NCBI GenBank assembly: GCA_963978545.1
Contig: OZ021730.1
Location: forward strand, 4,566,201 to 4,630,200
Reading direction: 5' to 3'
From: Linyphia triangularis
Lineage: Eukaryota; Arthropoda; Arachnida; Araneae; Linyphiidae
DNA length: 64,000 nt
The translations under genes and the position numbers were made by a program. Shown piece by piece: positions 62,439 through 64,000 of the stretch; position 1 is the first letter of the stretch, and every line of letters starts with the position of its first letter. Under the pieces are notes generated by a model. The model had not been told where the DNA came from. It saw only the letters and a list, made by a program, of their open reading frames with translations, and ran no database searches.

Positions 62439-62500
62439 CGGCGCAGTATGGCCCTAGCGTTGCCTTTGCGCCAGGAAATGTAAAACAACCAACCAACCAA
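62439..62500 (+). repeat. J 3' hairpin and (AACC)n tail
   Basis: Same hairpin as at 6620-6653. The AACC tail ends in two extra A at 62499-62500, directly before the target duplication. Confidence 0.78.
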
Positions 62501-62514
62501 TCCGACGAGGACGG
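62501..62514. repeat. Target-site duplication of J, right copy
   Basis: TCCGACGAGGACGG, identical to 40018-40031. Confidence 0.93.
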
Positions 62515-64000
62515 TCCACTCTTGATAACATCGTGAAACTAGAAACAGATGTTCGTAATGCCTTTGTGCAGAGGAATCATCTAGTTTCAATTTTTTTCGA
62601 CATTGAGAAGGCGTATGATCATACGTGGCGATATGGTATCCTGCAAACTCTATTTAATTTTGGTTTTAGGGGTAATCTGCCCCTTTTTATTCAAAATTTT
62701 TTATCATCTCGTGTTTTTAGAGTTCGCATTGGAGCTTCATTTTCTAATTATTTTAACCAATCTGAGGGAGTTCCTCAAGGTTGTGTTTTAAGTGTCACCC
62801 TTTTTAATCTTCATATCAGTAACATACTTCATGTCCTTTCACCCTTTGTTCATGGAACTTTATATGTTGATGATTTGCAAATCTCATGTCAAGGATCAAA
62901 CATGCGCTTAATTGAACGTCAATTACAAACTGCTGTTAACAGACTTATAGAATGGTGTGAACAAAACGGCCATAAACTATCACCATCTAAAAGCAGTTGT
63001 GTCCATTTCTGTAGGAGGAGGGGTCTTCACCCTGACCCTGAAATCCACATACGCAACACGCCCATCCCTGTTGTCAACCAGATAAGGTATCTGGGAGTCA
63101 TTTTCGACAACAAGATGAATTTTCTCCCACATATTTTATATTTGCGCAAGAAGTGCGAGAAATCGCTTAATATCCTCAAGGTACTCTCAAATACATCTTG
63201 GGGTGCTGATCGCACTTCTTTGCTGCGTATTTACAATTCAGTTATCTTATCTCGCATCGACTACGGATGCGTTGCGTATGGTTCTGCAGGAGCATCTCTT
63301 CTGCGCAGATTGGATACCGTTCACCATACTGCTGCCCGTATTTGTTTAGGTGCATTTCGCACCTCACCCATTGAGAGTCTGTTAACAGAGTGTTGTCAAC
63401 TCCCACTTGACCTTAGACGTAAAAAGTTAAGCGCTAACTACTACTGTAGAATAAAATCTGATCCTTGTCATCCTTTACGGAATTTGAGTCTTGACGCATA
63501 TCTTGGTAGGCTATATAATGCACGTCCATCTAGCATTCGCCCATTTTCTGAAAGAGCTCAATCTGTTCTGTCGGATGCAGCTCTAAGTGACCTAGATATC
63601 CAGCTGGCTAATTCTCAGATCTTTCCTCCATGGGATATTCCATCATTTCAGTTTTTAAATCCATTTGCGATGCATTACAAAGCAGACACTGCCCCAGAAA
63701 TTTTACAGAAGATCTTTTGTTTACACCGTTTTCAGTATAGAGACTATCATGCAGTCTATACTGATGGATCCAAAGCAGGTGAACGTGTTGGCTGTGGTGT
63801 TGTGTCTGACACATCCACAGTCAGTTTCACGCTTCATAAATCCTGCTCGGTTTTTACTTCTGAGATGGTTGCAATCTTTTGTGCTCTGCTGCACATTTCT
63901 TTGTGCTCCCATCGCAAATTTTGTGTATACAGCGACAGTTTAAGTGCCTTAACAAGCCTGGAGCACTTTAACAACATATGTCATCCAATAGCTCCTGACA
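62515..64000 (+). pseudogene. I ORF2, part 2 (RT, RNase H; runs off the window)
   Basis: In frame with 38382-40031 after removing J: STLDNIVKLETDVRNAF, FFDIEKAYDHTWR, EGVPQGCVLS, LYVDDLQIS, RNase H YTDGSKAGE, TSEMVA, YSDSLS. I checked the first half codon by codon and saw no stop, and the track of motifs continues to the window end in the same frame. The last RNase H aspartate and the C-terminal cluster lie just outside. Confidence 0.88.

Larger units (their letters stand above)
40032..62500 (+). mobile_element. B-alpha LINE J, interrupted by K
   Basis: Starts with a truncated alternative 5'UTR (ggtggtgggcggggg), has ORF1 at 40077-41381 plus 58584-58679, ORF2 at 58688-62362 and an AACC tail to 62500. 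It is flanked by a 14-bp duplication of I ORF2. Without K it would be about 5.3 kb. Copy X1 (1412-6679) is the same element without K. Confidence 0.92.
36853..64000 (+). mobile_element. Family A LINE I, internally deleted, interrupted by J, running off the window
   Basis: 5'UTR from 36853. A deletion of about 250 bp removes the end of the 5'UTR and the first ~61 ORF1 codons. ORF1 runs to 38382 and ORF2 covers 38382-40031 and 62515-64000. J sits between them with a 14-bp target duplication. The 3' end of I should lie within about 1 kb past the window end. Confidence 0.88.

Noticed and set aside
1..64000. CRISPR arrays, bacterial operons or rRNA genes
   Set aside because: Repeats are long retroelement copies; no short spaced repeats, ribosome binding sites or rRNA-like blocks were seen.

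Overview
This is a eukaryotic window, most probably from an arthropod (a spider or other chelicerate is my guess from the style of the elements; low confidence). It contains no bacterial operon and no recognisable single-copy host gene. Almost all of it is built from non-LTR retrotransposons (LINEs) of one superfamily. Each has a ~630 bp 5'UTR, an ORF1 (RRM-like region plus three zinc knuckles), an ORF2 (APE endonuclease, reverse transcriptase, RNase H, C-terminal Cys/His cluster of the I/LOA/R1-like type; clade unresolved) and a short 3'UTR ending in a GGCGC...GCGCC hairpin plus a short-unit tail such as (AACC)n or (CAAA)n. I use working names. Family A has ORF2 starting MASFVSWNCRG. Family B has ORF2 with LSWNCRGF and is split into B-alpha and B-beta by ORF1. 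Family C has ORF2 starting MALVSWNCRG.

Layout. 1-6679: a chimeric copy in which a family A fragment is joined to a B-alpha element. 6680-7644: antisense remnant of an unidentified protein gene, possibly viral. 7857-15816: B-alpha element B2, interrupted by 5'-truncated B-beta element B3 (8842-14314). B2 is broken at 15817 by element D (only its 5' end visible), D by family A element E (16037-19733), E by a minus-strand BEL/Pao LTR retrotransposon (LTR 19734-20029), and BEL by family A element F (21067-26715) and by B-alpha element G (28184). G is broken by family A element H (31634), which also carries a tRNA-derived SINE (33230-33406). H is broken by family A element I (36853), I by B-alpha element J (40032-62500), J by B-beta element K (41382-58569), and K by family C element L (44716-50402) and family A element M (50485-56152). 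The right half of I resumes at 62515 and runs off the window.

Insertions F, J, K, L, M and the SINE are each proved by 13-14 bp target-site duplications flanking them, with the broken gene resuming. For D, E, BEL, G, H and I the right-hand remainders must lie beyond base 64000, so their nesting is inferred from abrupt 5' ends inside broken ORFs. Counted from B2 to L/M the nest is about ten levels deep, and every LINE lies on the plus strand.

The elements work as a community. The SINE carries the LINE-type 3' hairpin, so it is probably mobilised by their ORF2 proteins. Families with clearly different proteins share almost the same 5'UTR, whereas two B-alpha copies have a different one. L and M are complete with both ORFs open and are the best candidates for recently active copies. 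E (deep in the nest) and M (innermost) are nearly identical, so the nest between them probably built up quickly.
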